Counted from the stretch's first letter, positions 25,583-34,495 are shown. The stretch: 64,000 nt of DNA from Desulfitobacterium hafniense DCB-2 (GCF_000021925.1 NC_011830.1:1636501-1700500), one strand, 5' to 3'. Translations and numbers: made by a program. The notes: generated by a model not told the origin, from the letters alone.

Positions 25583-26494
25583 ATGAAAAAAAACATAGTC
25601 CCGATTATAATTTCCATACTCATCCTTTTACAGGTGGTGACCCTGGTCCGGATCGGAGGTCTGCAGGATGAACTCCAAAATACACGGAATCAACTTATGG
25701 ATATGACATCTGCCCAGTCAAGCCAGATCAACAGTATTTACGCCAATATCGATTCGATGCTGAAACGCCAGGCAAGCATTATCGATAGCTATGATTATGC
25801 ATTGGGCACTTTTGACCGAGACAGTCTCACTGTCCCCGTAACCTTTAACATCTCACCTAAGGAAACGAAGGCGGAGACTCTTGCCACTTTATATGTATCA
25901 GGTCAAAGTACGGAAATGGCCAGAAGCGGAACCAGCTTTTCCGGCACCCTCCCGGTAAATATTTTTGATACCATTGATGCTAAGGTGGTCATAGCAGATG
26001 ACGGCACGGAGAGAACCGAAAAATTGGAGGTATGGGAGGACCTGCGCGCCAGGGTGCTGCCGGCTGTCCAGGCAAGATTTGAGCGTGAAAGCGGAACGAT
26101 CTATAGAAAGACACCTGCTGAATCATCCGGTGAGTATCGCAGCAAAGGGAACTTGAGCATGGTGGTAACGCCGGTACAAAATAATACCATAGAGAAAGCA
26201 CGCTTTGTTGTGGATGTGGATGGCAGTATTGTTTCCGAAAAGGCTTTGAATTCTGGTGGTCTAGGGACTGAGATTGACGAAAAAATTACCCTTTCCGCAG
26301 GCCAAACCTTAACCCTTTCAGCCCTGGCAACAGATAGCTTTGGCTTGATTCATAAGGTGATTTTAGATAAATTCACTTTGGATGAACATGCTGAACCTGT
26401 TCGCGGCGATGAATGGATGTGGATGGGTGAGGTTATTATTATGGACAATGAGGGAAAGATTCTCTATGCGCCTCAGTATGATAAGGTGAACTAG
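25583..26494 (+). CDS. Membrane-anchored protein of unknown function
   Basis: The 303-residue protein has one N-terminal membrane helix (IVPIIISILILLQVVTLV) followed by a short coiled coil (residues about 27-70). A soluble, probably extracellular beta-rich part follows, with no cysteine and no motif I recognise. The strand pattern (LTVPVTFNISPK, then ATLYVSGQ, then TLPVNIFDTIDAKVVIADDG) suggests Ig- or fibronectin-like folds. GGAGGTAAG precedes ATG 25583. It stands alone, so the context gives no function. Confidence 0.6.
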   Translation: MKKNIVPIIISILILLQVVTLVRIGGLQDELQNTRNQLMDMTSAQSSQINSIYANIDSMLKRQASIIDSYDYALGTFDRDSLTVPVTFNISPKETKAETLATLYVSGQSTEMARSGTSFSGTLPVNIFDTIDAKVVIADDGTERTEKLEVWEDLRARVLPAVQARFERESGTIYRKTPAESSGEYRSKGNLSMVVTPVQNNTIEKARFVVDVDGSIVSEKALNSGGLGTEIDEKITLSAGQTLTLSALATDSFGLIHKVILDKFTLDEHAEPVRGDEWMWMGEVIIMDNEGKILYAPQYDKVN

Positions 26495-26509
26495 GATGTG
26501 AAAAAAACA

Positions 26510-26567
26510 TTGACAAATGGTCACCCATAGTATATTGTGATCTTACAAGTTAGCTGTTGCTAACTTG
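26510..26567 (+). promoter_or_regulatory. Promoter with AGTTAG-N6-CTAACT operator
   Basis: TTGACA (26510-26515) and TATTGT (26533-26538) are spaced by 17 bases. Just downstream, CAAGTTAGC and GCTAACTTG (26546-26567) form an inverted repeat over the start of transcription. The same AGTTAG-N6-CTAACT core occurs once more in this window, at 54912 before the MATE exporter next to a DtxR-family regulator gene. It resembles DtxR/IdeR boxes. The downstream gene is the DUF454 protein. Confidence 0.65.
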
Positions 26568-26633
26568 CGGCTGCTCAAAAATTTCCGTCAAGTGCTTAGC
26601 TGAAGAAGAAAAAGAAAGATCAATTAATTTTTT

Positions 26634-26663
26634 ATGAGGAATGATGCCGGCATCATTCCTCAT
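26634..26663. repeat. Perfect 30-bp palindrome
   Basis: ATGAGGAATGATGCC is followed directly by its reverse complement, with no loop. No T-run follows on either strand, so it is not a normal terminator. It lies in the leader of the DUF454 gene. Confidence 0.55.
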
Positions 26664-26712
26664 ACCAGTTAAGGGATGTCTCCTGTGTGCTTAGTTTTAA
26701 AGAGCGGGAGTG

Positions 26713-27105
26713 ATGAAGGTGATCAAAAAATATATGTGTATAGGCTTGGGATTGCTGTGTTTCGGACTGGGTGCTGTCGGTGTCCTTTTGCCTCTGCTGC
26801 CAACCACACCCTTTCTCCTGGCCGCAGCCTTTTTCTTTGCCAGGGGTTCAGAAAAATTCAACACTTGGTTTTTAGGAACAGAGTTGTATAAAAACCATCT
26901 GGAGAGTTTTGTCAGCACCCGCGCCATGACCTTTAAAACGAAAGCAAGCATACTGGCCTTCGCGTCAGCCATGCTTCTCCTCGCTTTTGTTTTCACTAAC
27001 AGTATTTTGGCCAGAGTTCTGATCGCCGGCATGTTTATCTTTAAATACTATTATTTTACTTTTCATATCACTACATTAAAAAAAGATGAAAGAGCCAATG
27101 AATAA
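26713..27105 (+). CDS. DUF454 (YbaN-like) inner membrane protein
   Basis: The protein of about 130 residues has the family opening KKYMCIGLGLLCFGLGAVGV and the hallmark LLPLLPTTPFLLAAAFFFARGSEKF, then TKASILAFASAMLLLAFVF. Three to four membrane segments are expected. The function of YbaN/DUF454 is not established. In many bacteria it is linked to iron- or haem-related genes, which would fit the DtxR-like operator upstream. The start could also be GTG 26719, which has better spacing to GGGAG. Confidence 0.8.
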   Translation: MKVIKKYMCIGLGLLCFGLGAVGVLLPLLPTTPFLLAAAFFFARGSEKFNTWFLGTELYKNHLESFVSTRAMTFKTKASILAFASAMLLLAFVFTNSILARVLIAGMFIFKYYYFTFHITTLKKDERANE

Positions 27106-27204
27106 AATTAATCATTTTTTAAGATTTTCTTTAGGAGTTCTTTAATTCTCTGTGTCATAATTAAGCATGTCATTTAATTTAAATTCATGGAGGAAGAACT
27201 CATT

Positions 27205-27798
27205 ATGCAAACATATTATTTATATATCGTATTGACCCGCACCACTACCGTTCTGTCCAGGCTTATTCATCTGTTGAAGAAAGACGACTATACCCATGCG
27301 GCGCTGTCCCTGGACAGCGATCTGAATCATATGTACAGTTTTGGCAGAAGGAATCCTTATAACCCTTTTATCGGGCGGTTCAGAAGGGAAGATATCCATG
27401 AAGGGGTTTATGGCTTCTGTGAGAATTTACCCGGCGCTATTGTTGAAGTCGAGGTAACCAAGCAGCAGTATGACAAAGTGAAAGAAGTGTTGGATCACTT
27501 TATTGCGCATAGTGATCGTTATAAATATAATTACCGGGGCCTTTGGGATAGTATATGGGATAAGCCCTTGTCCAGTGAGGATCGCTTTATGTGTTCGGAA
27601 TTTGTGTACTATGTCTTAAAAGAAAGCGGTGTTATGGATTTACAGATACCCAGAAACCTGGTAAGGCCGCAAAACCTGCTCCATGCCGAAGGCCGGATCA
27701 TCTATCAAGGTGACCTGAAAGCAGTGAAACCCCGGACAACCATCGATCTGTATGCCAATGAGGTGGGGAGAAGAGGGCTTAAGATTAATGCATTATGA
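27205..27798 (+). CDS. YiiX/NlpC-P60-like permuted cysteine hydrolase
   Basis: The 197-residue protein has the arrangement of permuted NlpC/P60 papain-like enzymes: a histidine in DDYTHAALSLD near residue 30 and the nucleophile-like cysteine in RFMCSEFVYYVLKESG near residue 135. No signal peptide is seen, so it is probably cytoplasmic and may act on amide or thioester bonds in lipids or peptides. ATG 27205 has GGAGGA at nine bases; the ATG at 27187 has no site. It lies on its own ahead of the ABC-F gene. Confidence 0.65.
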   Translation: MQTYYLYIVLTRTTTVLSRLIHLLKKDDYTHAALSLDSDLNHMYSFGRRNPYNPFIGRFRREDIHEGVYGFCENLPGAIVEVEVTKQQYDKVKEVLDHFIAHSDRYKYNYRGLWDSIWDKPLSSEDRFMCSEFVYYVLKESGVMDLQIPRNLVRPQNLLHAEGRIIYQGDLKAVKPRTTIDLYANEVGRRGLKINAL

Positions 27799-27866
27799 TC
27801 GTATTTGTGCTATACTCTTATGATGTATGCAAATACAAAAATAAAGATCATAAAGGCGGGCATAAA

Positions 27867-29459
27867 TTGATTAGTGTTAATAACGTGAGCTTAAGATATG
27901 GCGGGCGGAAGCTCTTTGAAGATGTCTCTTTGAAATTCACTCCAGGTAATTGTTATGGCGTGATTGGCGCTAACGGTGCCGGAAAAAGCACTTTTCTCAA
28001 AATTCTTTCGGGAGAAGTTGAGCCGAACTCCGGGGATGTGACCATCGCGCCGGGAGTCCGGCTATCGATGCTCAAGCAGGATCATTACCAGTATGATCAG
28101 TATACGGTTTTAGATACGGTCATTATGGGCAACCAGCGGCTTTATGCCATCATGAAGGAGAAGGAAGTCCTCTACGGGAAAGCTGATTTTACCGATGAGG
28201 ACGGAATCAAGGCTGCGGAGCTGGAGCATGAATTCGGAGAGATGAACGGCTGGGAAGCGGAGTCCGAAGCCTCGACTCTTTTACAAGGTTTAGGCATCGG
28301 CACAGAATTGCATGAGAAGGCTATGTCTGAACTGACCGGTGTGGAAAAGATTAAGGTGCTTCTGGCTCAGGCTCTTTTCGGCAATCCCGGCATCCTCATT
28401 TTGGACGAGCCCACCAACCATTTGGATATCCAATCCATCCGCTGGCTGGAGGAGTTTTTGATTGGATTTGAGGGAACGGTCATCGTCGTTTCCCATGACA
28501 GGCATTTTCTCAATAAGATTTGTACCCATATGGCGGATGTGGACTTTGGCAAGATCAAGCTTTATGTGGGCAATTATGATTTCTGGTATGAATCCAGTCA
28601 GTTAGCCCTGCAAATGACCCGGGATCTTAACAAAAAGAAAGAAGAAAAGGCCAAACAGCTTAAGGAGTTTATCGCCCGCTTCAGCGCCAATGCCTCCAAA
28701 TCCAAACAGGCCACTTCCCGGAAAAAGATGCTGGATAAGCTGAATATCGAAGATATTGAACCTTCCAACCGCAAATATCCCTATGTAGGCTTTAAACCGG
28801 AGCGGGAAGTGGGCAATGATATCCTGACGGTAGAAGGTTTGACCAAAACCATCGATGGAGTTAAGGTCTTGGATAATGTCAGCTTTATTCTGAGCAAAGG
28901 GGATAAAGTTGCCTTGGTAGGCACCAATGAAGGGGCCTATACCGCTCTGCTCCAGATATTGGCCGGAGAAATGGAGCCGGACAGCGGCAGCTATAAATGG
29001 GGCGTCACCATTACCAAGGCCTATTTCCCCAAGGATAACACAGAGTATTTTCAGGATGTGGACTTGAGCCTGGTGGATTGGCTGCGGCAGTTTTCCGCGG
29101 ATAAAACCGACACCTATGTCCGTGGTTTTCTGGGCAAGATGCTCTTTTCCGGGGAAGAAGCCCTGAAATCCCTTAAAGTCCTTTCCGGCGGCGAGCGGGT
29201 CAGGTGCATGCTGGCTAAAATGATGCTGAGTCAGGCCAATGTGCTTCTTTTGGACCAGCCCACCAATCACTTGGATCTGGAATCCATCACAGCCCTGAAC
29301 AATGGGCTGACGGATTATAAAAGCAATATTATCTTTACCTCCCATGACCATCAATTCATCCAGACCATTGCCAACCGCATTATTCAGATCACTCCTGAAG
29401 AGATGCTGGATGTTCGGTTGAGCTATGATGAGTTTCTGGATAACCTGGCGATTGGATAA
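27867..29459 (+). CDS. ABC-F family ATPase (YbiT/YkpA-like) with a degenerate second Walker A
   Basis: The 530-residue protein has two ATPase domains and no membrane segments, as in ABC-F ribosome-associated factors. Domain 1 has Walker A GANGAGKST and Walker B ILILDEPTNHLD, with an altered signature (LTGVEKIKVLLA where LSGG is usual). The linker (about residues 240-300) is rich in lysine. In domain 2 Walker A reads GTNEGAYTA, lacking GK[ST], while the signature LSGGERVRCMLA and Walker B LLLDQPTNHLD (glutamine where the catalytic-site glutamate neighbour is usual) remain. The start is TTG 27867, close behind GGCGGG. A strong terminator follows. Confidence 0.88.
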   Translation: MISVNNVSLRYGGRKLFEDVSLKFTPGNCYGVIGANGAGKSTFLKILSGEVEPNSGDVTIAPGVRLSMLKQDHYQYDQYTVLDTVIMGNQRLYAIMKEKEVLYGKADFTDEDGIKAAELEHEFGEMNGWEAESEASTLLQGLGIGTELHEKAMSELTGVEKIKVLLAQALFGNPGILILDEPTNHLDIQSIRWLEEFLIGFEGTVIVVSHDRHFLNKICTHMADVDFGKIKLYVGNYDFWYESSQLALQMTRDLNKKKEEKAKQLKEFIARFSANASKSKQATSRKKMLDKLNIEDIEPSNRKYPYVGFKPEREVGNDILTVEGLTKTIDGVKVLDNVSFILSKGDKVALVGTNEGAYTALLQILAGEMEPDSGSYKWGVTITKAYFPKDNTEYFQDVDLSLVDWLRQFSADKTDTYVRGFLGKMLFSGEEALKSLKVLSGGERVRCMLAKMMLSQANVLLLDQPTNHLDLESITALNNGLTDYKSNIIFTSHDHQFIQTIANRIIQITPEEMLDVRLSYDEFLDNLAIG

Positions 29460-29480
29460 TGAAGGGGATAAAGACAGTTT

Positions 29481-29505
29481 AGGAATGCCGGCGGCATTCC
29501 TTTTT
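29481..29505 (+). terminator. Terminator of the ABC-F gene
   Basis: AGGAATGCCGgCGGCATTCCT hairpin with very small loop, followed by five T residues. Confidence 0.85.
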
Positions 29506-29659
29506 GCTTCCTCAATGCCAGCCAGCCCAACTTCACCGGGGAAAATTAATGTTGTTCTTGGAAATCGAGAGGTGATTCCTGAAATATAGCGAATTATCAA
29601 GTTACTGGGATTTGATAGGTTTTTATTGGTTCATGAGGGCTCGATAGGAGATGCGTAGT

Positions 29660-31027
29660 GTGGAAGACGTTGATATGAAAAATTTTCTGGAAACGATTGA
29701 GGATATGATCCTCATTATTAATCGGGAAGGAAGATTATTATATGCAAATACTGCCGTGCCTAAGAAGCTGGGCTATCCTCATGAAGGATTAATGAACATG
29801 CATATCCTGACCATTACCAGCGCCGGTAAGATGGCTGAAGGTGAAAAGATCTTAGCTGAGCTGTTTGCGGGCAAAAAAGAAAGTCTCCCTTTGTCCCTGG
29901 AAAAAAAGGAGGGAACCTCCATCCCTGCAAAAGCGCGTATCTGGCAGGGGAAGTGGCATAATGAGCCTTGTCTTTTTGCCATCATTAAGGATTTGTCAAA
30001 AGAAGAAAGAGCTTCTTCAACCCCATTCCTGGAGCCTGATGAGATTCATACAGGGATCAGCGGGGCGGCTTGGTGCGAAAAGCCTGATTTCGCCAGCGAT
30101 ATATCCTGTGAGCTAAAAGATGAAGAACCCTCCAAACCCAGAGTGTTAATCGTGGATGATCAGCTTTTTAATTTAAAGCTTTTAGAAAGTGCTCTTAAAG
30201 AAGATTACATCGTGATGACCGCCGACAACGGGATTGAGGCCTTAGAGCTGGCCACGGGAAAAAGCCAGCCCGATATTATCCTGCTGGATATTATTATGCC
30301 GGTGATGGATGGCTATGAGGTATGCATTCGTCTGCGGGAAATGCCGGAGACGCGGGATATTCCGGTAATTTTCCTTAGCGCCCTCAAAAACGAAAAGAAT
30401 GAGGAGTATGCTCTGCAATTGGGGGTAGTGGATTATATCACGAAGCCTTTCAGCTTGCCCATCATCAAAGGCCGGCTCCGAAACCATGTGGAGCAAAAGA
30501 AATACAGGGATCGGCAAAAAGAAAATAGCTATATTGATGAATTGACGCAAATCGCCAATCGCCGGAAATTCAATGAAACGGTGACTATAGAGTGGAATCG
30601 GGCCAGGCGTAACGGGAATAGCTTATCCGTATTGATGATCGATGTGGATTGTTTTAAAAAGTACAATGATTTTTACGGTCACTTGGAGGGGGATAAATGC
30701 CTCTATAAAATTGCCCAAACCTTAAAGTCAAATGTAAAGCGCTCTTCAGATTTGGTAGCCAGATGGGGCGGGGAAGAGTTTGCCTGCGTTCTTACGGATA
30801 CGGATCGGATTGGCGCTATGCTGGTGGGTGAACGTTTGCGCAGGGCTGTCGTCAAGCTGAATATCCCATCCGAAATTTCCGATGTGGATAGAGTGGTCAC
30901 GGCCAGCATCGGTGTAGCCACGGCGTTGCCTTCCGTGGATAACTCCTTGGAGGAACTGCTGCATAAAGCTGATATGGCTCTATATAAAGCCAAGAAAACC
31001 GGAAGAAATTGTGTATGCACGCCATAA
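29660..31027 (+). CDS. PAS-receiver-GGDEF diguanylate cyclase
   Basis: The protein of about 455 residues joins an N-terminal PAS domain (FLETIEDMILIINREGRLLY, residues 10-110), a receiver domain (VLIVDDQLFNLKLL ... DIILLDIIMPVMDGYEV with the phospho-acceptor aspartate, and ITKPF) and a C-terminal GGDEF domain with an intact RWGGEEF active site. An RSSD motif five residues before GGEEF is the product-inhibition I-site. It should make cyclic di-GMP when its receiver is phosphorylated by a kinase encoded elsewhere. GTG 29660 is seven bases from AGGAG; ATG 29651 is too close to it. It is a single gene. Confidence 0.92.
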   Translation: MEDVDMKNFLETIEDMILIINREGRLLYANTAVPKKLGYPHEGLMNMHILTITSAGKMAEGEKILAELFAGKKESLPLSLEKKEGTSIPAKARIWQGKWHNEPCLFAIIKDLSKEERASSTPFLEPDEIHTGISGAAWCEKPDFASDISCELKDEEPSKPRVLIVDDQLFNLKLLESALKEDYIVMTADNGIEALELATGKSQPDIILLDIIMPVMDGYEVCIRLREMPETRDIPVIFLSALKNEKNEEYALQLGVVDYITKPFSLPIIKGRLRNHVEQKKYRDRQKENSYIDELTQIANRRKFNETVTIEWNRARRNGNSLSVLMIDVDCFKKYNDFYGHLEGDKCLYKIAQTLKSNVKRSSDLVARWGGEEFACVLTDTDRIGAMLVGERLRRAVVKLNIPSEISDVDRVVTASIGVATALPSVDNSLEELLHKADMALYKAKKTGRNCVCTP

Positions 31028-31136
31028 CCCCAACAGCCATGCCATGTAGACACGTTTAGCCCTTTCGTTTACAATATAGAATGAGATTTGCCTGACATAA
31101 TGGCTTTACATAGAGAAAGTTGGGAAGAAATTATCC

Positions 31137-31946
31137 ATGGACAATAAATCATACCGAAAAGTGCCCAAAGGTAATAAGAAAGATAAGTATAAAGATAAGG
31201 ATAAAAATAAAGATAAAATTCAAGATAAAAATAAAAAAGAAACGGTAAATAAAGAGGATAGCAGAATCCCTCCCCGTCATCCGGTATGGAATGTTTGGCA
31301 AGGGCTTTTTCTGCTGCTCATTATCTATGGAATTGAATTCTTTCTCGGTTGGCTTAGAACTCCTAAGGATTTAGATCAATTAGAGGGGTTCTTTCGCTTT
31401 TTGACCGTGGGAATGGGTGAGGCTCTGCTTTACCTTATCATCATTTTATGTTTTTTTAAGCTCATCCGCCGTCCTCTCAGAGAGTTAGGCCTGGTCAGAC
31501 CTCATGTTCGCTATATTCTACTGGGGCTGATGATGGGAGTTTTTCTCCTGGTGGTCGTAGGGCTGATCGGGAATTTCCTGGCCAACAAATTAGGAACACC
31601 TGCGCCCCAAAGCTTCACCCTCGTGCTTATGGGTGCTCAATACGATTGGCAGCTGATGCTGCTTATTATCCTGGGCGGCATGATTGCTCCGATCAAGGAA
31701 GAGGTTTTTTTTCGGGGAATTTTTTATCCACCCTTTCGCCAAGGCTATGGCAGGGGTAAAGGGATTCTTTTTACGGCGGGGCTTTTCGCTTTGCTGCATT
31801 TTGATGTTCTGCGCTTTATTCCCTTACTGGTGGGGGGAGTCGTTTTAACCTGGCTCTACGAAAAGACCGGCAGCCTCTGGCCTTCGATTATCGCCCATGG
31901 CACCTGGAATACGCTCATGGCTTTAATGGTGTGGATACAACGGTAG
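31137..31946 (+). CDS. CPBP-family intramembrane protease
   Basis: The 269-residue membrane protein has the ABI/CPBP motifs: IKEEVFFRGIFYPPFRQ (EExxxR, residues about 183-199), then LLHFDVLRFIPLL with a conserved histidine, and a third motif HGTWNTLMAL. It is expected to cut membrane proteins or process peptides. An unusual lysine/aspartate-rich N-terminal stretch (KYKDKDKNKDKIQDKNKKE, about residues 14-33) precedes the first membrane helix and is encoded by an AT-rich, repeat-like segment. It is likely a disordered cytoplasmic tail. Confidence 0.85.
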   Translation: MDNKSYRKVPKGNKKDKYKDKDKNKDKIQDKNKKETVNKEDSRIPPRHPVWNVWQGLFLLLIIYGIEFFLGWLRTPKDLDQLEGFFRFLTVGMGEALLYLIIILCFFKLIRRPLRELGLVRPHVRYILLGLMMGVFLLVVVGLIGNFLANKLGTPAPQSFTLVLMGAQYDWQLMLLIILGGMIAPIKEEVFFRGIFYPPFRQGYGRGKGILFTAGLFALLHFDVLRFIPLLVGGVVLTWLYEKTGSLWPSIIAHGTWNTLMALMVWIQR

Positions 31947-32008
31947 ACAAGGGTAATTTTAGAGTCGATATTTGTAGAAAATCGAAGAAAAATATGGTAA
32001 CTATTTTC

Positions 32009-32068
32009 TTGCCAGTGAGATTATTAGTGCTATAATTAAATTAAAAAATTGTAGACAATCTACAATTT
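32009..32068 (+). promoter_or_regulatory. Promoter and palindromic operator of the gntR gene pair
   Basis: TTGCCA (32009-32014) and TATAAT (32031-32036) are spaced by 16 bases. Ten bases later AAATTGTAGA (32046-32055), three bases, and TCTACAATTT (32059-32068) form a perfect 10+10 palindrome. Such TTGTnnACAA-type sites are typical for FCD-type GntR regulators. The position over the transcription start suggests self-repression by the gene at 32295. Confidence 0.8.
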
Positions 32069-32107
32069 AAAAAGGAAATTTGCGAGAAGATAGGGATGAG
32101 GATCCAT

Positions 32108-32305
32108 ATGGAGAGAGCTAAGGCTGGGTTTGAAGCATTAGTATCAGAATTCAAAGAGACTGTTTTGGTTGATTTTCTGGGAGTTATGGCCATCTATAGA
32201 AATGGTGAAAAAGTCGAAGCAGTGGTAAAAGCAGAAGCAGCTCCTGAAAAAATTGAGGAAATGATCAGGGGGTATAATACCAAGAGGTGGGCGCATGCTG
32301 AATAA
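32108..32305 (+). CDS. Small conserved-looking protein upstream of gntR
   Basis: The 65-residue protein runs MERAKAGFEALVSEFKETVL, VDFLGVMAIYRNGEKVEAVV, then an acidic helical end. I do not recognise it. It overlaps the gntR gene by 11 bases and shares its operator. The start at 32108 has GATGAGGATC upstream; the ATG at 32096 is less well placed. It may be a partner or a small metabolic component of the regulated pathway. Confidence 0.5.
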   Translation: MERAKAGFEALVSEFKETVLVDFLGVMAIYRNGEKVEAVVKAEAAPEKIEEMIRGYNTKRWAHAE

Positions 32306-33011
32306 TGCTTATGATCGATTAAATCATATGATCACCTATTCAAAAGCAAATCTAAGTGAGACCGTGGTCTCCTATGTGAAGAATAAGATTCTCACCGGGG
32401 AATTGAAGAGCGGGGATCGGCTGGTTGAAACGGATATATCAGAAGAGCTGGGGATAAGCAGAGCCCCTATACGCGAGGCCTTAAGAGAGTTGAATATGCG
32501 GGGAATCCTGATATTTTTGCCCAAGAAGGGCAGTCAGGTGCTTAATTTAGGTTATAAAGACATTGAAGAAATCCTGTCCATAAGAATTCCGCTGGAGATG
32601 CAGGTGCTGACCCTTATTTTTAAAAAATCCCTTTTACAGGAACAGGAATTAGATTATCTGGAGAAGCTGAATCAGGAGATGATCAGGGCAGACAAGGAAA
32701 CGGCCATGGATGTCAGGGAGAAAAACTATATTTTTAATACCTGTGACTTGGCTTTTCATGAATTTTTCTGGAAACGATCAGAAAGCCTGCGCAGGGTGGA
32801 GATTTTAGAAAACCAATACTTCCAATTGCTGGCGGCGATGAACAGGGATATATCAACATTAGGCTCAGTTATGGAAAAACATGATGAACATAAAAGGATC
32901 ATCGAGGCCTGCCGTACAGGGGTGCTTGATCAGGTGTTAGCCGCCTTTCAGGCACATATGGCTCCGTATCTAAAAGCGATTATAAAACTTGAAAACCAGA
33001 CCGGCAAGTAA
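32295..33011 (+). CDS. GntR-family regulator, FCD subgroup
   Basis: The 238-residue regulator has an N-terminal winged helix (VVSYVKNKILTGELKSGDRL, then EELGISRAPIREALRELN) and a C-terminal FCD ligand-binding domain with conserved aspartate and histidines (DLAFHEFFWK, KHDEHKRIIEA). Metal-binding histidines of this fold bind small carboxylates. It likely represses its own operon through the perfect palindrome at 32046-32068. The following amidohydrolase could be a metabolic target, although two terminators separate them. Confidence 0.9.
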   Translation: MLNNAYDRLNHMITYSKANLSETVVSYVKNKILTGELKSGDRLVETDISEELGISRAPIREALRELNMRGILIFLPKKGSQVLNLGYKDIEEILSIRIPLEMQVLTLIFKKSLLQEQELDYLEKLNQEMIRADKETAMDVREKNYIFNTCDLAFHEFFWKRSESLRRVEILENQYFQLLAAMNRDISTLGSVMEKHDEHKRIIEACRTGVLDQVLAAFQAHMAPYLKAIIKLENQTGK

Positions 33012-33044
33012 GAGTCATAAACAGGTTACTTTGTTGCTTAAATG

Positions 33045-33170
33045 TGCTATAATGTAAAAAGAGATATCCAAAGGCGGCGACCTTGGATATCTTTTTTAGA
33101 TCTTAGGGATATAGAATTAATTGCGGACAGAAAAAGTGCCCTGCCTTTACAGGAGGGGGGTGCTTTTTTC
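33045..33170 (+). promoter_or_regulatory. Promoter followed by two tandem terminator-like hairpins in the amidohydrolase leader
   Basis: TGCTATAAT (33045-33053) is an extended -10. Directly after it GATATCCAAAGG and CCTTGGATATC with six T residues form terminator 1 (33061-33097). AAAAAGTGCCCT and GGGGGGTGCTTTTTT form terminator 2 (33131-33170). The amidohydrolase ribosome site follows at about 33205. A promoter that runs straight into two terminators suggests an attenuated leader or a very short RNA. Confidence 0.55.
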
Positions 33171-33215
33171 TTTGGGCGGTTTTTTCTATAGCTGTAAAAA
33201 CAGGAGGAGATTAGT

Positions 33216-34376
33216 ATGTTATTAATTAAAAATGGAACGCTGCTTACGATGACAGGTGAACCGATTGAGAATGGCCAACTGCTCGTGGATAAGGGCAGAA
33301 TCATTGCCGTGGGCAAGGATTTGAGCATTCCCGAACATTGTCCGACCCTTGATGCTGAAGGCGGTTTTATCATGCCTGGTATGATTGACGCTCACTGCCA
33401 TGCAGGTATGTGGGAGGACGGGCTGGATTTTGAGGGAGCGGACGGCAATGAAGGTACTGACCCGGCGACACCCCACCTTAGGGCCATCGATGCTATTAAT
33501 CCGAGGGACAGAGCTTTGACGGAAGCCTATGAACATGGCGTGACCTGCATCTGCACCGGTCCCGGCAGTGCCAATGTGATAGGTGGGCAATTTGCCACGA
33601 TTAAAACCAAAGGGACAAGAATCGATAAGATGATTCTCCAGGAAACGGCGGCGATGAAGGTTGCTTTCGGTGAAAATCCGAAGAAAAGATACAGTGCCAA
33701 GCAACAAAGCCCTTCGACAAGAATGGCCACCGCAGCGATCTGGAGAGAGTATCTGTTTAAAACCAAAAATTATCTGGAGAATAAAGAGAAAGGTTCAGGG
33801 TTTGACCTGAAGCTGGAAAGCTTGATCCCGGTGGTGAAAGGTGAGCTGAATGTCAAAGCTCATGTGCACAGAGCCGATGATATTTTCACGGCAATTCGCA
33901 TTGCCAAAGAGTTTGGCCTTAAGATGACCCTGGAGCACTGCACTGAAGGGCATTTAATCGCTGATGAGCTGGCGGAAGAAGGCTTTTCCGTCATCGCAGG
34001 GCCCTTCATCGGCCCCAGGGGAAAAGTGGAGTTAAAAGAACTGACCTTTGCTACCCCGGCGATCCTGCATAAAGCCGGGCTGAAAATAGCCTTGATGACC
34101 GACCATCCGGTTGTTCCCGTACATTATCTGCCGGTGTGCGCGGCCTTGGCGGTCAAAGCGGGACTGGCTGAAGAGACGGCCCTTAAGGCCATAACCCTGA
34201 ATCCTGCTGAAATCCTGGGGATTTCGGAGCGGGTAGGTTCCCTGGAGGCGGGTAAAGACGCAGATATTGCGGTCTTTGACCGGCATCCCTTGGATGTTCA
34301 GGCGCAAACCACCTGGGTGCTGATCGATGGCGAGGTTGTCTTTAAGCGGGGATACTTTGGCGATAGTCAGCGATAA
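33216..34376 (+). CDS. Amidohydrolase-superfamily protein (imidazolonepropionase-like)
   Basis: This 386-residue metal-dependent hydrolase has the usual beta-sandwich N-terminus (LLIKNGTLLTMTGEPIENGQ), metal site 1 in PGMIDAHCHAGM, further metal ligands in NVKAHVHRADD and TLEHCTEGH, and the catalytic aspartate in LMTDHPVVP. The ending VGSLEAGKDADIAVFDRHP is the family C-terminal strand. It would cleave a cyclic amide, amidine or peptide substrate, possibly in purine or dipeptide breakdown. The ribosome site is CAGGAGGAG. It lies behind the GntR gene. Confidence 0.88.
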   Translation: MLLIKNGTLLTMTGEPIENGQLLVDKGRIIAVGKDLSIPEHCPTLDAEGGFIMPGMIDAHCHAGMWEDGLDFEGADGNEGTDPATPHLRAIDAINPRDRALTEAYEHGVTCICTGPGSANVIGGQFATIKTKGTRIDKMILQETAAMKVAFGENPKKRYSAKQQSPSTRMATAAIWREYLFKTKNYLENKEKGSGFDLKLESLIPVVKGELNVKAHVHRADDIFTAIRIAKEFGLKMTLEHCTEGHLIADELAEEGFSVIAGPFIGPRGKVELKELTFATPAILHKAGLKIALMTDHPVVPVHYLPVCAALAVKAGLAEETALKAITLNPAEILGISERVGSLEAGKDADIAVFDRHPLDVQAQTTWVLIDGEVVFKRGYFGDSQR

Positions 34377-34495
34377 GCAGAGATGGTTAGTGAGGTAAGA
34401 AGAATAGAATAGCTGAAAATAACCGATTCTAAATTCGAATCACCTTCTTCAAAGGCCAAAACAACAAATATCATCTAAGGAAAGGGGTTCGAAAT

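Noticed and set aside
25441..25623. 60-codon minus-strand frame in the gap after the polyamine operon
   Set aside because: It overlaps the start of the gene at 25583, lacks a ribosome site and shows no motif.
26634..26663. Terminator call for the 30-bp palindrome
   Set aside because: No T-run follows on either strand, so I list it as a repeat.
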